Assembly: GCA_004154925.1 (NCBI GenBank)
Contig: QJNS01000051.1
Location: 302,920 to 366,919, forward strand
Origin: Monosporascus cannonballus
Taxonomy: Eukaryota; Ascomycota; Sordariomycetes; Xylariales
Direction: 5' to 3'
DNA: 64,000 nt
Of the stretch, positions 26,367 to 37,500 are shown piece by piece. The position numbers and the translations under genes were made by a program. How positions within the stretch are numbered: the first letter of the stretch is position 1; the number at the start of each line of letters is the position of its first letter. The notes below the pieces were generated by a model. The model saw only the letters and a list, made by a program, of their open reading frames with translations. It was not told where the DNA came from and did not search any database.

Positions 26367-27002
26367 TTGCTTTTAATTATGTTATTTCGCATTTTTAAAA
26401 TTTGTCGTATTTCCCGTTTTTTTACCGTTCGTTATGCTAACCTTATAAAAACCTTTAACGAATTTAGTTATAAAATTATATCTTATTCTTATTATTTCTC
26501 GAAAAACATAAAATATAAAATAATGGAAAACGTTTTAAGGTATAAGGAATATATTAATCGGGGTCGGTTTTATGATAATACCGATATATTTATTTCTTTT
26601 TTACAAAATATTCGTCGTAAATATTAATGCTTAAAACGTAAAAAAACGCTTACCGAAAAACAATTATTAAAGTTTTAGCGGCTTTACTTTAAACTTTAAT
26701 GCAAATATCAGGAAAAAATAAATAAAGCTTTTTTTTATTTTATTCGTTTGCGTAAATAAAAAACGTTAATTCATTCGAAGAACGTTACCATAGTATAACG
26801 TAAATTTTAATCGTTAAATAAGCTAAAAAAAAAATAAAAATATTAGGAATAAAAACAGCTGGAGGCCGCCGTTACGGCTATTACGTTAATGCAAGCCGTA
26901 ATCGATTAGCCCGATATCCCAATTATTAATTAATTAATTATTAATTAGAACGCGCTTATCGTTACTGGTAAAAATTCTTTAATAGGCGCTGGGCGCCAAT
27001 AA
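26367..27002 (+). pseudogene. Antisense accessory ORF relic in gypsy element C
   Basis: Best-preserved of the three antisense ORFs. The first 86 codons (26,367-26,627) are open and include RYKEYINRGRFYDNTDIF, then FLQNIRRKY. The same frame continues with stops at likely Gln or Trp positions through KRKKTLTEKQLLK, CKYQEKINKAFF, FIRLRK, SLNKLKKK, EAAVTAITLMQAVID and ends near 27,002, just before the chromodomain on the other strand. Tyr at spaced positions in the first part would be Cys before RIP (TGY to TAY), which would give a C..C...GR.CD cluster. The rest is charged and heptad-like, probably coiled coil. About 210 residues in all. It lies between the 3' LTR and pol, where some plant gypsy elements are known to carry extra ORFs. 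The role is unknown and the protein assignment is inference. Confidence 0.58.
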
Positions 27003-30000
27003 GGTTTTTGGCGGGTTCCTAAGTGTTTTCGAAATCTGGGTATTTTTTCCATTTAATTAGGTACTAAGTATGTTCGCCTTATTTTCGCATATTAAGAATT
27101 TTTTTTATTTCGTATGCCTATTCGTCTTTTACCTTTATATTATTTTATGCCGTATGCATTTTAATTATATTTGCTATTAATTCGAATAAAAGAATATGAA
27201 AAATTAAATAAAATTTAATTTTTGGTAAAAGTTTTAATTGGTAATTATTTTCTGAAATTTTCTTGGCGATTTTGTATAGGCCGATATATTTAAAATTAAG
27301 TTTTTTGCTAAATCGTTTTATTTAAATATTTTTTGTAACGAGAAAAACCATTTTCCTTTTTTCGAAAATTAATCTTTTTAACTTTTTTTAATTATAATAT
27401 TTATTTATTTAATTTCGTACGAATTTTAATTTTATTTTTATTTCTCAATATAAGTATCGTAATTATTTTAACGTAAGGATTACTTTAATATTAATTAAAC
27501 CGTTATTACGCGTTTTTTTACAAATTTTTAAAATAAAACCAAAATTTACATTCGTAAATATTATTTTAATATTTTCGTAATAATTGATATTATAAGTTAA
27601 TTAAATAATCGGTAATTTTTTAATCCAATTATTTTATTCGTAATTAATATAATATCGTAAATAAATTTCCAAAAATTGGTTTATTCGTTTTATTTATTTA
27701 TCCGTTTAAAGTTTAAATATGCTAAATAATTTATAATTTAGGCCGATTTATGTTATAAGGCTTTATTAAAACTTAAATACAAATATTAATTTTTTGTTTA
27801 ATATAATTTTTATTAATAATTCGTATATGCTAAAAATATATTTAAAGAAAATGTATATTAATTATTCGGTATTTATATCTTTATGATACGGTAAAAAATA
27901 GGAAATTTTTATGAATCGATCGATAATTACGAAAATACTATCGTAATATATTTCTGTAACTGGATTTTTTAATATAAAAAGTTTAATAATAAAGTTAAAT
28001 ATAACTAAATATTATAGTTATTTTGCGATTAATAATAGTTATAATTCTCCGTATAGCTTATGTCGTCGAATCTTTATTTTAACGCAAATATTATATTGCT
28101 ATATAATTTTTTGTACCGTTAATTTTATTTTAAGAAAAAAAATATATATTAAAATCTTTTTAAGGTTTTGTAAATCCTTAAACATCCATATAACTAATAT
28201 TCGTATATTTTTCGTACCAGATTTTTTTAATATTTTTTTAAAATATATATCTTATTTGTTTTTTGGTTTTCTGGGAAACTATTATTATATTATTAAATTC
28301 TTTAATATATATCGAAATGTATTACCCGAATCGTCGCAATTTATCGTAAGCGTAAATATATTTTTATAATGGTATTAAAAATTATATGGTTAACTTTGAC
28401 TAATTTGTTTTCGAAATTTGGTCGTTTACCTAAAGTATTTGTTTTACCGTTTTTTAAATTTTTTTTGTAAATAATAACAAAATTAAAGTTCGCCAATTCC
28501 TTTACGTAATAAAATTATTATTTTATAAATTCTTTAATCGTAATAAATTAGGTAAAATTTTGATAATCCGTATAAATTTTAATTTAGTACAAATTTCCTT
28601 TTAAGAAGCACCTAAACTTCCGAAATGCCATAATAATGGCCATAAATTTTTTATCTATGATGCCATAATTAAATTCGGCTTTTTTTAATTTATACGAAAA
28701 AAATATAATAAGATATAATTTGCTTTATTTATTTCGTTATCCGATTATTACGCTTAATACGGAATCCGAAATATCGGTTTTTAGTTTAACGGGGCGGTTT
28801 GGATCGTACATAATTAATACTGGTTTATTGGTAATTATATCCTTAATATCCTAAAATATTTTTTCCGTATTTGGCGTTTATTTAAATTTCTTTTTTTTGT
28901 AAGATTTATTAGGGGTATAATTATTTTGTTAAAGTTTCGAATAAATTTTCTGTAATAATTGGCGAATTTAAGAAATACTTATACTTTTTTAACCGTCGTT
29001 GGCGTTTGCTATTTTATAATTGTAACAATTTTCTTAAGGTTTATTTTGATATATCTTAAGGTAATAATATATTCCAGATATTCCATTTTTTATATATAGA
29101 ATTAATTTTTCTTTGCATTAATAAATAATTTTACGTTTTATAAAGCTTAAAAAACTTTATGAACGTATTTTGCGTATGTTTTTTTTGTTTCCGAAAAGAT
29201 AAAAATATCGTCGAGATAGCAAATAACGAAAATATCGAGATATTTTCGTAATATATAATTAATTATTTGCTAAAAAGTTATTAGTACGTTCGTAAATTTT
29301 ATTAATATAACTAAATATTTAAATAGTCCGTATTTTATCTTAAAAATTATTTTTTTATTTATATTTTTTCTTAATCCGAATAAAATTATATTTATTTTTA
29401 AAATCGAATGCTATAAATTATTTAGCTTTATAAAATTAATTTTTTATTTCCGTAATTAGGGGTAATAATATTTAATCCTTAATAATAATATCGTTTAATT
29501 ATCGATAATTAATTATAAATCGCAATTTCTTATTTTTCTTAAATACGAAAAACATAAGGTATTCCGCCGGTAATTTCGAAGGTTAAATCCATTCTTTTTA
29601 TAGCCGATCTTCCAAATATTTTCTGAAAATACGTAATTCGTTTCCGCTAAAATTATAAATAAGATAAAACTTTGTCGAAAATCTTTCCTTAAAAACTATC
29701 TTATAATTTTATTCGCTATGTTTTAATAATTTCGTATCGAGTTCCTTCTTAAAAAATTATTCGTATTTATAATATTATGATAACATATTAATTAAATGTT
29801 TTAACTTTTTAAGCTATTGTTCTTATTATTTTAGATCGTTATTTAATTATTTTAGTTTTGTTTTAATAATAGCAATAATACGTCGTATTTTCTTTTAATG
29901 CTTATTTTTTTTATATTTTATTCCTTTAGATAATAAAATATTTATCGTATTTTTATGCCTGTATTCGTCGTTATTATCGATTAAATATTAAGATTTTAAT

Positions 30001-30900
30001 TTTTTTTATTTATTAATAGGATATAAGGCGAACCTTACCTAATTAATTCTGTTATTAATTAAGATTCCATATTAACATATTTATAATAATCCTAAGATCA
30101 TATCGTAATTTCCGAATAAAACGATATCGAAATTAATTATTTAATATTATTTTTAAATAAAAATTTCGAAATAATTAATTTCGCATATAATTTTTTTATT
30201 ATCGTAAGCGAATTTTTAACTTTCGGTATTCGTCGTTATATAAGATTTTAACTTATATCTTTATAGTAATTTCAATTTATTAACTATATTTAATATAATA
30301 TAATTTCCGCTTACCGTTTTGCAATTTATTATTGCGGTATATTAATACGTTCCGATTTGTATTTCCAAGGTAATAAAATTATTAACGTTTTTTATCGTCG
30401 CGTTTAAAGCCTTTTTTGGAAATTCTTTTTAATTTCTTTAAATTTCGTTATCCTGCGGCTTTTTTATAAATAACCTTTTTTTTAATTCTTATTCGAATTT
30501 GTTAAACTTTATTTATATTTCTTTATTTAACGCGTTAAATTGTTATATCTGTTATTATTACCGGCATATTATTTTTTTAAGCCGTATTAGCGGTTTTTAA
30601 TTTTTTTACAATTCTTTTCCTTATTAAATAAATTATTTTTTTATATTTGCGACTGTATCCCATTATGCGTTATTTTAGCTATTATTCTAAAAATTTCCTA
30701 TAAATTAACATATTTTTAATAACCTTTTTTTCGTAAAGATTTATAATAAATACCAATTGAAAATAAAGGTCCGTAATAACTTTTTAACAGTATTTTTTAT
30801 CGTACGTTAAATTAACTTTTTTTCCGTTTAATAATTATATTATTTATAATAACAAAAAGGGTTTTTCTATAAGCATTATTTTCTTTTAAGCTAATTTTTT
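27002..30900 (-). pseudogene. Gypsy element C pol: RT, RNase H, integrase, chromodomain
   Basis: Decayed polyprotein parallel to that of element B at about 14.78 kb offset. The chromodomain reads YLIKWKKYPDFENT with TAG at the next Trp position (27,002-27,070). The RT catalytic box YLDD and following IFIFS are intact (29,190-29,220), unlike element B. The RT N-terminal block LRFIINYR lies near 29,510. Numerous TAA and TAG codons prevent translation. Orientation and domain order place it in Ty3/gypsy chromoviruses. Confidence 0.87.
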
Positions 30901-31300
30901 GCTTTGGCCAGTTACTGGATATTTCTTAAAGTTATAGTTTAAAATTGTCGATATTATTACTTATCATTTTTATTATACCCGGTACGGTTTCAAAAGTTAA
31001 ATCCCTTATAATATATTTAGGTAATTCGTATATAAATATATTATTTTTATTTTTCGTAATTAGGATATTCTCGTCGTCGACAATATATAGCATATATTTT
31101 GCCGTATTAATTGGATGTTCCGGGGTAAAGTTTTTCTGTTTAATCCCGGTATTCGTATAATTATTCCCGTAACGCTTTTTACTATATTTATAATATTTAT
31201 TAAATTAGCTTTTTAGCTTTTCGTATTTTTTATCGAATTTTTTATCGTAATAATTTTTATTGGACCTTTTGCTTAAGGCCTAATACGTATTTGGCTTGGA

Positions 31301-31567
31301 TTATGTTAATAATTTTGTTATCGTTTTTTTAGTTATTTTTAAATTGTTTTTCCGGTATAGGGGTCCAGTTATCTTATCGTGGCTTTTTGGGTTTTTTGTA
31401 TTTGTAACCTTTATGTCCCGTTTTGTTATAATTAAAGTATTTAATTTGGCTTTAATTTTATCTGTGGGTAACGCCAAGTTCCATAAGTTCTGGCGCCGTT
31501 TTATAAAAAGTAAAAAGTGCGTTTCGTTTTTTCCCTTAGTTAAACTTATATTCCGAATATAAAGCAT
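31301..31567 (-). pseudogene. Gypsy element C, open piece in the gag/pol junction region
   Basis: 88 codons without a stop on the coding strand of the element (basic, with KRRQNLWNLALPTDKIKAKL and KNPKSHDK), lying between the gag core and pol. The plus-strand frame at 31,296-31,562 overlaps it and is ignored. Probably the C-terminal, nucleic-acid-binding part of gag, but no zinc knuckle is visible. Confidence 0.4.
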
Positions 31568-32297
31568 ATTATCCTTTTTTTTGTTATTTCTTAAACTGTT
31601 AATTATTAATTTTAATTATTTTTACGATATATTGGTCCAAAATAATTAATTATTTAATCCGAATAATTTTATTTTTTACATTATTTTTTAACCTTTTATA
31701 AAATATATCGATAAAGATATTAACTTTATTATTTTCTTATTCTGCCTTAACCGCAAAACTTTTAAAGGTTATAACGTATTTGGATATAAGTTTTTTCTAT
31801 TAAAGTTATAGGAGTTATTAAGCCGTTAATCGTTTTTTATCCGGATTACCAAAATTATCGCGTATTTTGTTTTCGAAATTGGTATAAGTTAAAAAAATCT
31901 TATTAATAAAATTTTCCTTATTTATTTTTCTTATTTTTAGAAAATTTCTTATAATAAGCTTAAACCAATTAGCCGTATTTTTTATTAGGTATATTTTTAT
32001 TATTAAAATTATATCTGCTAGGTTATTAAGATTTAAAAAACGAAAATAAATTCGTACCTAAGTTAGAAAGGTTTAAGGGTTACCTTTTTTATCGTAGGGT
32101 TCTGGCTTTTTTGGCTTTATACGGGCGAAAAAGGGTTAGGCAGGTGGCGTAGCCCTAAATTATCGGATTTCTTTTTTTAGCTCCCGAATTCGAGCCTAAA
32201 GCTGTTAAATAAAGGTTTTTTAAATGCTAGTTAACATCTTAATAGTATTAAATATTGCTCAGAGTTTAACGGTATTATTAAACAAAAGTTTATAACG

Positions 32298-32670
32298 TAT
32301 AACGGTTAAACGGTTTAACCAATTATTAAACCTTAAGTCGACGGGTTTTTATTAATAAGAATATTATAAAAATCTAAGCAATAAATATAATAACGTATTA
32401 CGTTTCGTAATACCAAGGGTGCCTTAGGTAACGATATTATATTGCAAGCTAAAATTATCTAAATTATAGAATTAATAAATATATATATTTTTTTCTTTTT
32501 AGCTTAATTATTCGTGATCATGCCGTTGGTGGTGATTACGATCATTTGGGATCACCTTTGATCACTAATGATCACTGGCTTGGCAGTGATCACCGTCACG
32601 TGACCCGGGAGGTGGCCCGTGTGCTCCTGCCTGACCGTTTCTTGAGACTGGAGCTTGTCGGGTCATAACA
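32298..32670 (-). repeat. Right (5') LTR of gypsy element C
   Basis: 373 bp, TATAACGG to GGGTCATAACA, then TTACA. The outer about 155 bp (32,516-32,670) look untouched by RIP while the inner half is heavily mutated. Six copies of GATCA lie in 32,516-32,592, within U3 in element orientation. Confidence 0.92.
32516..32592. promoter_or_regulatory. Cluster of six GATCA motifs in U3 of element C
   Basis: GATCA occurs six times in 77 bp, several as TGATCAC or GGATCACC. U3 holds the promoter and enhancer of LTR elements, so this may be a binding-site array. That is an inference from position and repetition only. Confidence 0.4.
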
Positions 32671-32678
32671 TTACAATA

Positions 32679-34162
32679 ATGGATCAATTGGATCCGTGCC
32701 GTCGAACATCTCTACCTCCCAACTCCGACCTATATTACTACTCCCTATCGTTTCTAATGTTACGGCTTGGTCCACCGTAAGAGCTCCAATATATATGCAG
32801 CCGTAAGCACCAGGATGATCGCCATAATTGCGATTATTCCACTGATTTTTTGCCCTGGTGGCGTAATGGCATGGTGCAGCCATAACATCTAAATACAATA
32901 ACTTAACAACTACAATATGGATTTGGATAAGGTTGTTTCCGTTTTCGTCGCCAACCGTCGCCCTAACGAGGAATTCAGTCCGGAAGCCCGGGCCTTCATA
33001 ATTAAGGCCGTGGTTGCGGGTATAACCCAAACCCGAATGGCTGCGGCTATAAGAATAAAACGTTAGCGAATCGGAAAATAACTTTAACGCTTTATTATAT
33101 ACAGAACGGTTCATAACTTGTTACGGGGATACCGTTAGCGGGTAATTCGAGGTCGCCTAGTTTTATTTTTTTTTTATTATTAATTAAATCGTCGTTATTT
33201 TCAGGGTACGTATTATAACTTTTAAAGGAAAACGGGTATTAATATTAGCCGGTTAACAATAAGGTATTTTTTCCGTATATTCGCGTTAAAGAAATAACGT
33301 ACGGCGAAAAGAATTAACTTTACGGCCGATAACGTACGTAAATATTTAAAGTTTACTAACGAAACCCTTAAACGGCGTAACAAAAAATACTTTTTTTAAT
33401 TTTGTCGTTTAACGAATATTTCGTATAAAACGTATCCGGACGTTCAGGTTAATAAATATTTTGTTTATCGTCGGAATGTTATAAGCAGGACCTGGTAAAT
33501 CCGAAGGTTTACGAGAAGGCTGTTTTTTTTATTATGGTTTGGGGGATGATATGATAACGTAATTAAGAAGGCGGTTTTTTTCCTATCGTCCTTTGTAAGA
33601 AAAATCCGGATTCGTTCGGCGGCGAAATAATTTCTCGGCGTTATATCGCAGTTTTCGAATAAGGTTTTTTTCCTTTTTACGAAATTAGTAATCTCTTTAT
33701 TTAAGATAATGTTTTAATACATAAAGCTACCGCCGTTAAGGAATTTTTCGAAAGATATGGGATTTGGATATTCGAATAGCCGTTATATTCGCTCGATTTA
33801 AACTTAATCGAATATTTTTGGCGCGATTTAAAGGATAAAATTTACGAAATCGAATCCGAATTCGGATATTTACTTAATAATGAAAAAGACCGTTACCGTG
33901 CGTTCGAGATAATTGAAAATACGTAATTATAGTTAGATCCTTGTTTTACAATAAAGCTTATTAAGTTACTCCTTAATAAATTAAGAGCCGTTCGTCGTGT
34001 TAGGGGATGGTATATTCGGTTTTGAAGCCCAGCTTTAGAGCTATATCATGATGTATATAGCTTCTTAATTGGATGCGTTTTGATAAAGATATGTATTATT
34101 GAAGTTATAGGGTTAATATGGGGGAGTGGATTGATGGGTGCGCACGGATCCAATTGATCCAT
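32679..34162 (+). mobile_element. Tc1-like DNA transposon with intact inverted repeats
   Basis: 1,484-bp element bounded by perfect 21-bp terminal inverted repeats (32,679-32,699 and 34,142-34,162, beginning ATGGATCAATTGGATCCG) and by TA dinucleotides (32,677-32,678 and 34,163-34,164), the target duplication of Tc1/mariner elements. It carries one transposase relic on the plus strand. The first 400 bp are balanced in composition and the middle is RIP-mutated. The TTACA duplication of gypsy element C ends one base before the left TA, so C inserted right beside this transposon. Confidence 0.9.
32917..34025 (+). pseudogene. Tc1-type DD34E transposase relic
   Basis: Starts at ATG 32,917 and is open for 49 codons (MDLDKVVSVFVANRRP, then EFSPEARAFIIKAVVAG, typical of the N-terminal helix-turn-helix) up to TAG 33,064. 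The middle is broken by stops and at least one frame change. The catalytic part is recognisable: DNVLIHKA with its Asp at 33,705, then PLYSLDLNLIEYFW with its Glu at 33,810, giving 34 intervening residues (DD34E). Between them a TAG replaces an expected Trp. The family C-terminus RAVRRVRGWYIRF ends at TGA 34,023-34,025. Joined exons are not implied; this is a single-exon gene killed by RIP. A 147-codon open frame on the opposite strand (32,671-33,114) includes the inverted repeat and is treated as a shadow. Confidence 0.85.
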
Positions 34163-34164
34163 TA

Positions 34165-34559
34165 GTGTAGGTGACTTGGAAGAAATTGGGAAAACGAGCC
34201 AGGGAGGCCTGGGCTAGCTGAGGTAATGTGCAGCGCTCGGGTCCTTTAAACTTTTCAAGATGTGCCAAGCTCCAAGCTCCAAGCTCCACCGCGTTTCCCA
34301 CGTTCTCTGTTCATAGCTTAGAGTTCGTACGCGCACCTCAACATCTCCTCGTAGTATTAGAGTTAAGTCTGATCTACAGTCCTGTCACGGCAAGCTATTG
34401 TGTCACCCGTAATTACAAACCTTTCCGACCCAGCAGTTCTTCCCTCATGTACATACACCACTACTGCTTACATAACCCGCACGTTTACCACGATATCGCG
34501 CGTATACGACAGAAACTACAACGAGAAGCGGCCGCCGCTCTCATGCCGCGACGGCCGAG
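34165..34559. other. Upstream region of the 1,648-codon gene
   Basis: About 395 bp between the Tc1-like element and the next start codon, marking the switch from AT-rich to balanced composition. It must contain the promoter and 5' UTR. I see no clear TATA box, only pyrimidine-rich stretches before the ATG. Confidence 0.5.
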
Positions 34560-37500
34560 ATGACAGACAAGTATATCCGCCTGCGCCTCGTCGTACAGCG
34601 CAATGGCCTACCCGAAGACAGGTTCATGCTACCACTATCCCTCGAGAACGATCCGACCGTAGCTAAATTGCTCGAGCACGTCCACAGCAACTACTTTCCC
34701 CTTGAGAGCGGCCAGTGGGGATTGGAGGACTATGCCGTCTATCGCCAGAGTTCCGATGGGACCCGATTCGAATGCCTGCACTTCTCCGCGGTCCGGACCC
34801 TCTTCAGGGACGACGACCAGGCTCTTATCTGTCCCCTCCAGACTGACGACCTGAGACGTCGCAGAATAAGCGGTCGTTATCAGATCTCGTCCGATGGGAA
34901 ACATCTCGTTGACGGGGTTCCGTTTGGTCGTCCGCTACTCAGAGCCCCGGCAGCCCGTCCTCCCATTCACATCCCTCCCCGCAAGAAACGCAGGTTACTA
35001 TACGACCAAGATGAGCCTGCCTGTCACGACGAAGGGGGTCTACCGCGAGACGATGACAGCGTAGGCGAAAACGACGATGCGCCCATGCTACTACTTACGG
35101 ATTGCCGCGCGCGAGGAGACGGCTCTGATTCGAGGAGAGGTAGGATGTCTAACAACCCTGACGACGCCCACCCTGGTCCCGACACCGATGAGGAGGAAGA
35201 AGATGATGATGACGGTGAATTCGAGGCCGATGAATCACAGTCCTCCGACGTAGAGGATGATGACAACGTGGACGAGGCTTCGGAGTTAGAAGCTGACGAC
35301 GAGCTCGCCCGGGAGCTGGAGGACCTCAGAGATGCCAATGCTACTATAGACGAAAGAAGTCATGACGAAGACGCGGCCGCCGCGACTTCTTCTTGTCATC
35401 AGGACTCGAACTTGGAATCCCCAGATAAGATCTCTGTATTGCACACTGCTTTCCCCTCAGCGCCTCCGGCCATATGCGAGACGGTTCTCATGGCTAGCAA
35501 TGGGGACATCAAGGAGGCTTACGCGACGCTGAGTGATGGTTTTCCGCCCCAGATGTCGGATACCGCTACTCTCGCACGGCTTCGCTCAGGTGCCACGAAA
35601 CAAACGCCCGCACCTCATAAAAGGACAGCCGGGGACATCACGGCAGCAAATACGATAGCGGCGAATACTACAGGAGCGAATGCTACAGCTCTTGCCCTCG
35701 CGAACAAGAAGCTCTTCGATAGCAAAGACGACGATGGTGATCTACAAGAGGATGATAAAGTCGAGGAGATCTCAGCATTCGTTCGCGAGTTCGATCACCG
35801 CGGCCTCCCTCCAGGTTCAATCTTCTCTGGCAAGGGACTGTCGCGCATGGCCACGCTTTCGGGCTCTTTTACCAACAGCAAGTTAAGCGGCGATAGTGAG
35901 GCCACTTCCACTACTCTGATAGGCAGCAACGGTGGCAAACCAAGCCCCCAGAAGATAGTCACCGGTGAAGAGGATGACGACACTTCAAGTAGCGGTACCA
36001 GCTCTAGCTCTGAGGAGGAGGATTCTGAAGACTTCGAAGATTCCGAAGATGATGATGACGATGGTGAATCTTCCGAAGAAGAGGCCGAGTCGGACACTAG
36101 TAGCGCTGATGAGGACAGCGATTCCGGCGGCGGGCCCGCACAGGCAGATTTGTCGAATAATGCGGATACGGAAAATGATAGTAGCAACAATAGCAGCAGC
36201 GACGAGGATGACAGTGGCCCAGAGGAGGTGTCTACGAGACGCGCCTTCCACAAGTCTCAATCACGCGGTGGAGGCAAGGATCTTACAGGACGCGGCAGCG
36301 AAGCGAGAAGCGACAGCAGCAGCAGCGACAGCAGCTCTAGCGATGAAACATCATCCGACGATACGTCAGACGACGAAAGCAGCGAGGCCGAGTCCAGTTC
36401 CAACCCACAAAGCGGAGACGACCAGACAATCCCTAAGAAAGCGTCTACTCTGGGCCAATCTAGCGCGTCCGCGCCGGAGAGGCAAACAATTCAAACCCTA
36501 ACCAGCAAACCACAACCTGCTCCTGTTCCCCCGGGACAAGGCAAGGAGAGCACAAGAAGTCGCAATGCTCGTCGGAGAGCTGCTCTAAAGGCAAAGAAGT
36601 TGACGCAGGCCCAAGTACAAGCGCGGACCGCTCAGACGGCCGTTCTAGCCGCTGAAGATTGCCCTCTCTCCGCGCTCAATGCACCTGACAAGAATGCGGC
36701 TGAGTTGAAGTCTTTATTTGAGGCGAAACGAAAAGCGCTGCTACACGCGATCGCTAGCGATGGATTGGAGGTTGATTCGAAGGATGAGCTTGTTCACGAG
36801 AGCGATTCGATTACGAATGCGCAGATGGGTTCAAAGAGGAAGCGAGACAGAGCAGAGGAATCTACCGCTCAAGATCAGATCCCCCAAGACACACCTATCA
36901 GCGAAGCGACTTCGGTGCAGTCCGATGCGAGTCAAAAAAGGCGCCGACTGGATGTGGGCGCTGGTCGTAGGCTGCTTTTCGGCGCGCTAGGTCTACGCAA
37001 CCCGAAGGGTAAGGATGATGCGGACAAAGTGCGCGCAAAACTGATGGAAGGCGTTCGCTCTCTTGCAAACCACAGGTTTGAACAAGACAACTCTAGTTCC
37101 AATCAGCCGGGCGCCAGCTTCGGAGGATCAGCAGAGGAGGAAGAAGATCCGGATTCCTGGAGAGATAGGATCGTATATCGGGCCGTTGAATGTTCCCAGG
37201 AACGGGTGGAACTCAGCGAACCTCCCTTCCCGTTCGTTCAGCGATGGGATCCCCAGCAGCAGGGCTCTGGGTTCCACAAAAATTCCAACAAGCGTGGTGG
37301 CCAAGGCAAACGGGCCGAGCGTAACCAGGCACATTTCTACCAGGGAGATAGTCACTCCGGCAAGAAGAGGAAACAAGGTGGGTCTTCTGAATGGGGTGGG
37401 GAAGGCTACGACGAGACGTTCAATGGTATCGAAGGCCGCACTGGTGGCGACGATATTCAGCTAAATTATGACGATATCATCGAGCCATGTCAAGCGATGA

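Larger units (their letters stand above)
25917..32670 (-). mobile_element. Ty3/gypsy chromovirus element C, full length, RIP-inactivated
   Basis: 6.75-kb minus-strand element with LTRs 25,917-26,290 and 32,298-32,670, ends TGTGACGG...GTCATAACA, and a perfect 5-bp duplication TTACA (25,912-25,916 and 32,671-32,675). A clean polypurine tract GGGGAAGGGGAAAATCG lies beside the left LTR on the minus strand. Domain order on the minus strand: gag (about 30,900-32,050, with FENKIRDNFGNPDKKRL near 31,830-31,890), RT with intact YLDD at 29,207-29,218, RNase H near 28,630, integrase near 28,030, and chromodomain 27,002-27,070. Many stops make it non-autonomous. Its U3 differs from that of A and B. Confidence 0.93.

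Noticed and set aside
31296..31562. Hydrophobic 88-codon plus-strand frame in element C
   Set aside because: It overlaps on the opposite strand an open piece of the element's own coding strand; the hydrophobicity comes from AT-rich antisense codons.
32671..33114. 147-codon open frame on the minus strand beside gypsy element C
   Set aside because: It is antisense to the well-matched Tc1 transposase N-terminus and its C-terminal residues are the translated inverted repeat, so it is a shadow frame.
1..34164. Mitochondrial origin for the AT-rich block
   Set aside because: It contains nuclear-type LTR and DNA transposons with target duplications and RIP signatures, and no mitochondrial gene is seen.
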